Assembly (NCBI GenBank): GCA_002440085.1
Contig: DJRM01000118.1
Span: forward strand, 7,809 to 40,543
Source of the DNA: Bacteroidales bacterium UBA6360
Lineage (GTDB): Bacteria; Bacteroidota; Bacteroidia; Bacteroidales; UBA932
DNA length: 32,735 nt
Reading direction: 5' to 3'
The notes beneath the pieces are model-generated. The model was not told the DNA's origin and made no database searches. It worked only from the letters and a program-made list of their open reading frames with translations. Each line of letters opens with the position of its first letter. Positions within the stretch are counted from its first letter, which is position 1. Shown piece after piece: positions 31,916-32,735 of the stretch. The translations under genes and the position numbers were made by a program.

Positions 31916-32735
31916 AAAGCCGAACAGCCAAAGTGGAATTTTGTTGCCATTGCCGATCTCAATAGAATCTACTGCCAGAAAACTTTCCGGTTCATCCTTA
32001 ATCTGTTCAAACGATTTCTTTCTGCCTCCAACCTCGAAAAGATAATTTCCGTCAATCAGGAAATCACCTTTTGACGGCAACGAAACAACATGAGAACGAG
32101 AAAGCTGATTCATAAAGAATGTCTCCCTTATGGTTCCGACCTGCACATCTTCTGACAATGCATACATCAGATTTGTATTGTCAAGATACAATTTATCGGG
32201 AGAAGAGAGATGCTTCAATGCCTTAAGGGGAGACTTCAACATAGCTATCAGCCTGGCCATTTTGAGTATATCAAGAAGTTTGAGCCCTTGTTCGCGACTT
32301 GTATTCAACTCATGATACAATTCATTCATCTTCGGAATGAACGGCACCTGCACAGCCAATATCATCAGAAGCTTCTTCAACTTCTGAAGTGTTTCATACT
32401 CTACATCCTCAACAGCAGGAATATCATTATCAATCGTCTGTGTCACGACCTCCTGCACCCTGGATAAATATCCGTCCCCCTCTTCCTTGTAAAACGGGTA
32501 ATACCCGGAACTCAAATAACGCTCAAAATATGGAAGTATCTTTATTTCAGATGTAATATCGGACGCTAACGAGACATGATTGGTAAGAATATTGTCAAGT
32601 GTCAGCATAGGATAGTTCCGCACACCATCAAATGCCAGATATTCCCGAAAAGAAAGCCCATTCAGCTCATACGACCGCAGCCGTCTGGAAAGATCGCCAT
32701 CGGCCGCCTTTATTTTCAGCATTGACGAGCCGGTA
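31907..32735 (-). CDS. DUF4143-type ATPase (AAA_14 family), partial at the window edge
   Basis: The C-terminal part of an AAA_14/DUF4143 protein; the reading frame runs off the right edge. The visible start of the fragment, TGSSMLKI (the TGSS just outside the ATG at 32722), is the family's sensor-like motif after the ATPase core, followed by RRLRSYELNGLSFREYL. The DUF4143 domain follows, with KLYLDNTNLMYAL, ETFFMNQLSRSH and a nuclease-like end (DFLIDGNYLFEVGGRKKS). The Walker motifs are not in the window. The role of these ATPases is poorly known; they vary strongly between strains. Confidence 0.85.
   Translation of the reverse strand, partial: TGSSMLKIKAADGDLSRRLRSYELNGLSFREYLAFDGVRNYPMLTLDNILTNHVSLASDITSEIKILPYFERYLSSGYYPFYKEEGDGYLSRVQEVVTQTIDNDIPAVEDVEYETLQKLKKLLMILAVQVPFIPKMNELYHELNTSREQGLKLLDILKMARLIAMLKSPLKALKHLSSPDKLYLDNTNLMYALSEDVQVGTIRETFFMNQLSRSHVVSLPSKGDFLIDGNYLFEVGGRKKSFEQIKDEPESFLAVDSIEIGNGNKIPLWLFGFLD

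Overview
The window looks like a chromosomal stretch from a Bacteroidales-type bacterium (phylum Bacteroidota). The reasons are a SusC/SusD pair, many lipoproteins with short N-terminal lipoboxes, a DUF3822 protein, mostly weak ribosome-binding sites, and repeated matches to the Bacteroidota promoter element TAnnTTTG. The genus cannot be fixed from sequence alone. Coding density is high, no gap exceeds about 290 bases, and no rRNA, tRNA, CRISPR array, prophage or transposase gene was seen.

Layout. Positions 44-1412 (minus) hold a membrane-anchored protein of unknown function and a DUF3822 protein that overlap. From a divergent promoter region, 1559-7781 (plus) runs NrnA-type DHH phosphoesterase, two FKBP lipoproteins, a MATE exporter, a cytidylate-kinase-like protein and a serine hydrolase, several with start/stop overlaps. 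A deoxynucleoside kinase (7817-8428, minus) faces a promoter that opens an operon at 8695-17341: S9 peptidase (broken by a frameshift at a C8 tract), SusC, SusD, a 65-residue lipoprotein and a Calx-beta-like lipoprotein, closed by a long bidirectional terminator. The gene order suggests a peptide-uptake locus. On the minus strand follow an M49 dipeptidyl peptidase III lipoprotein and a XerD-type recombinase.

From 20540 on there is a clostripain-family lipoprotein, ribosomal protein L25 and peptidyl-tRNA hydrolase, a small S24/S26-type peptidase (minus), an M6 metalloprotease with a small lipoprotein, NAD synthetase, glutamyl-tRNA synthetase, RpiB and TruB. The right edge cuts a DUF4143-type ATPase (minus).

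The most unusual structure is a dispersed intergenic element of about 110-130 bases, present three times (18285-18412 minus, 21991-22114 plus, 30844-30973 minus). All copies share conserved blocks, and their helices vary in sequence while keeping base pairing, which suggests selection on a folded RNA or single-stranded DNA. One copy folds over the xerD start codon, one lies in the rplY leader, and one touches the end of rpiB. The second main point is the C8 tract in the S9 peptidase, which may be phase variable and could affect the SusC/D operon behind it.
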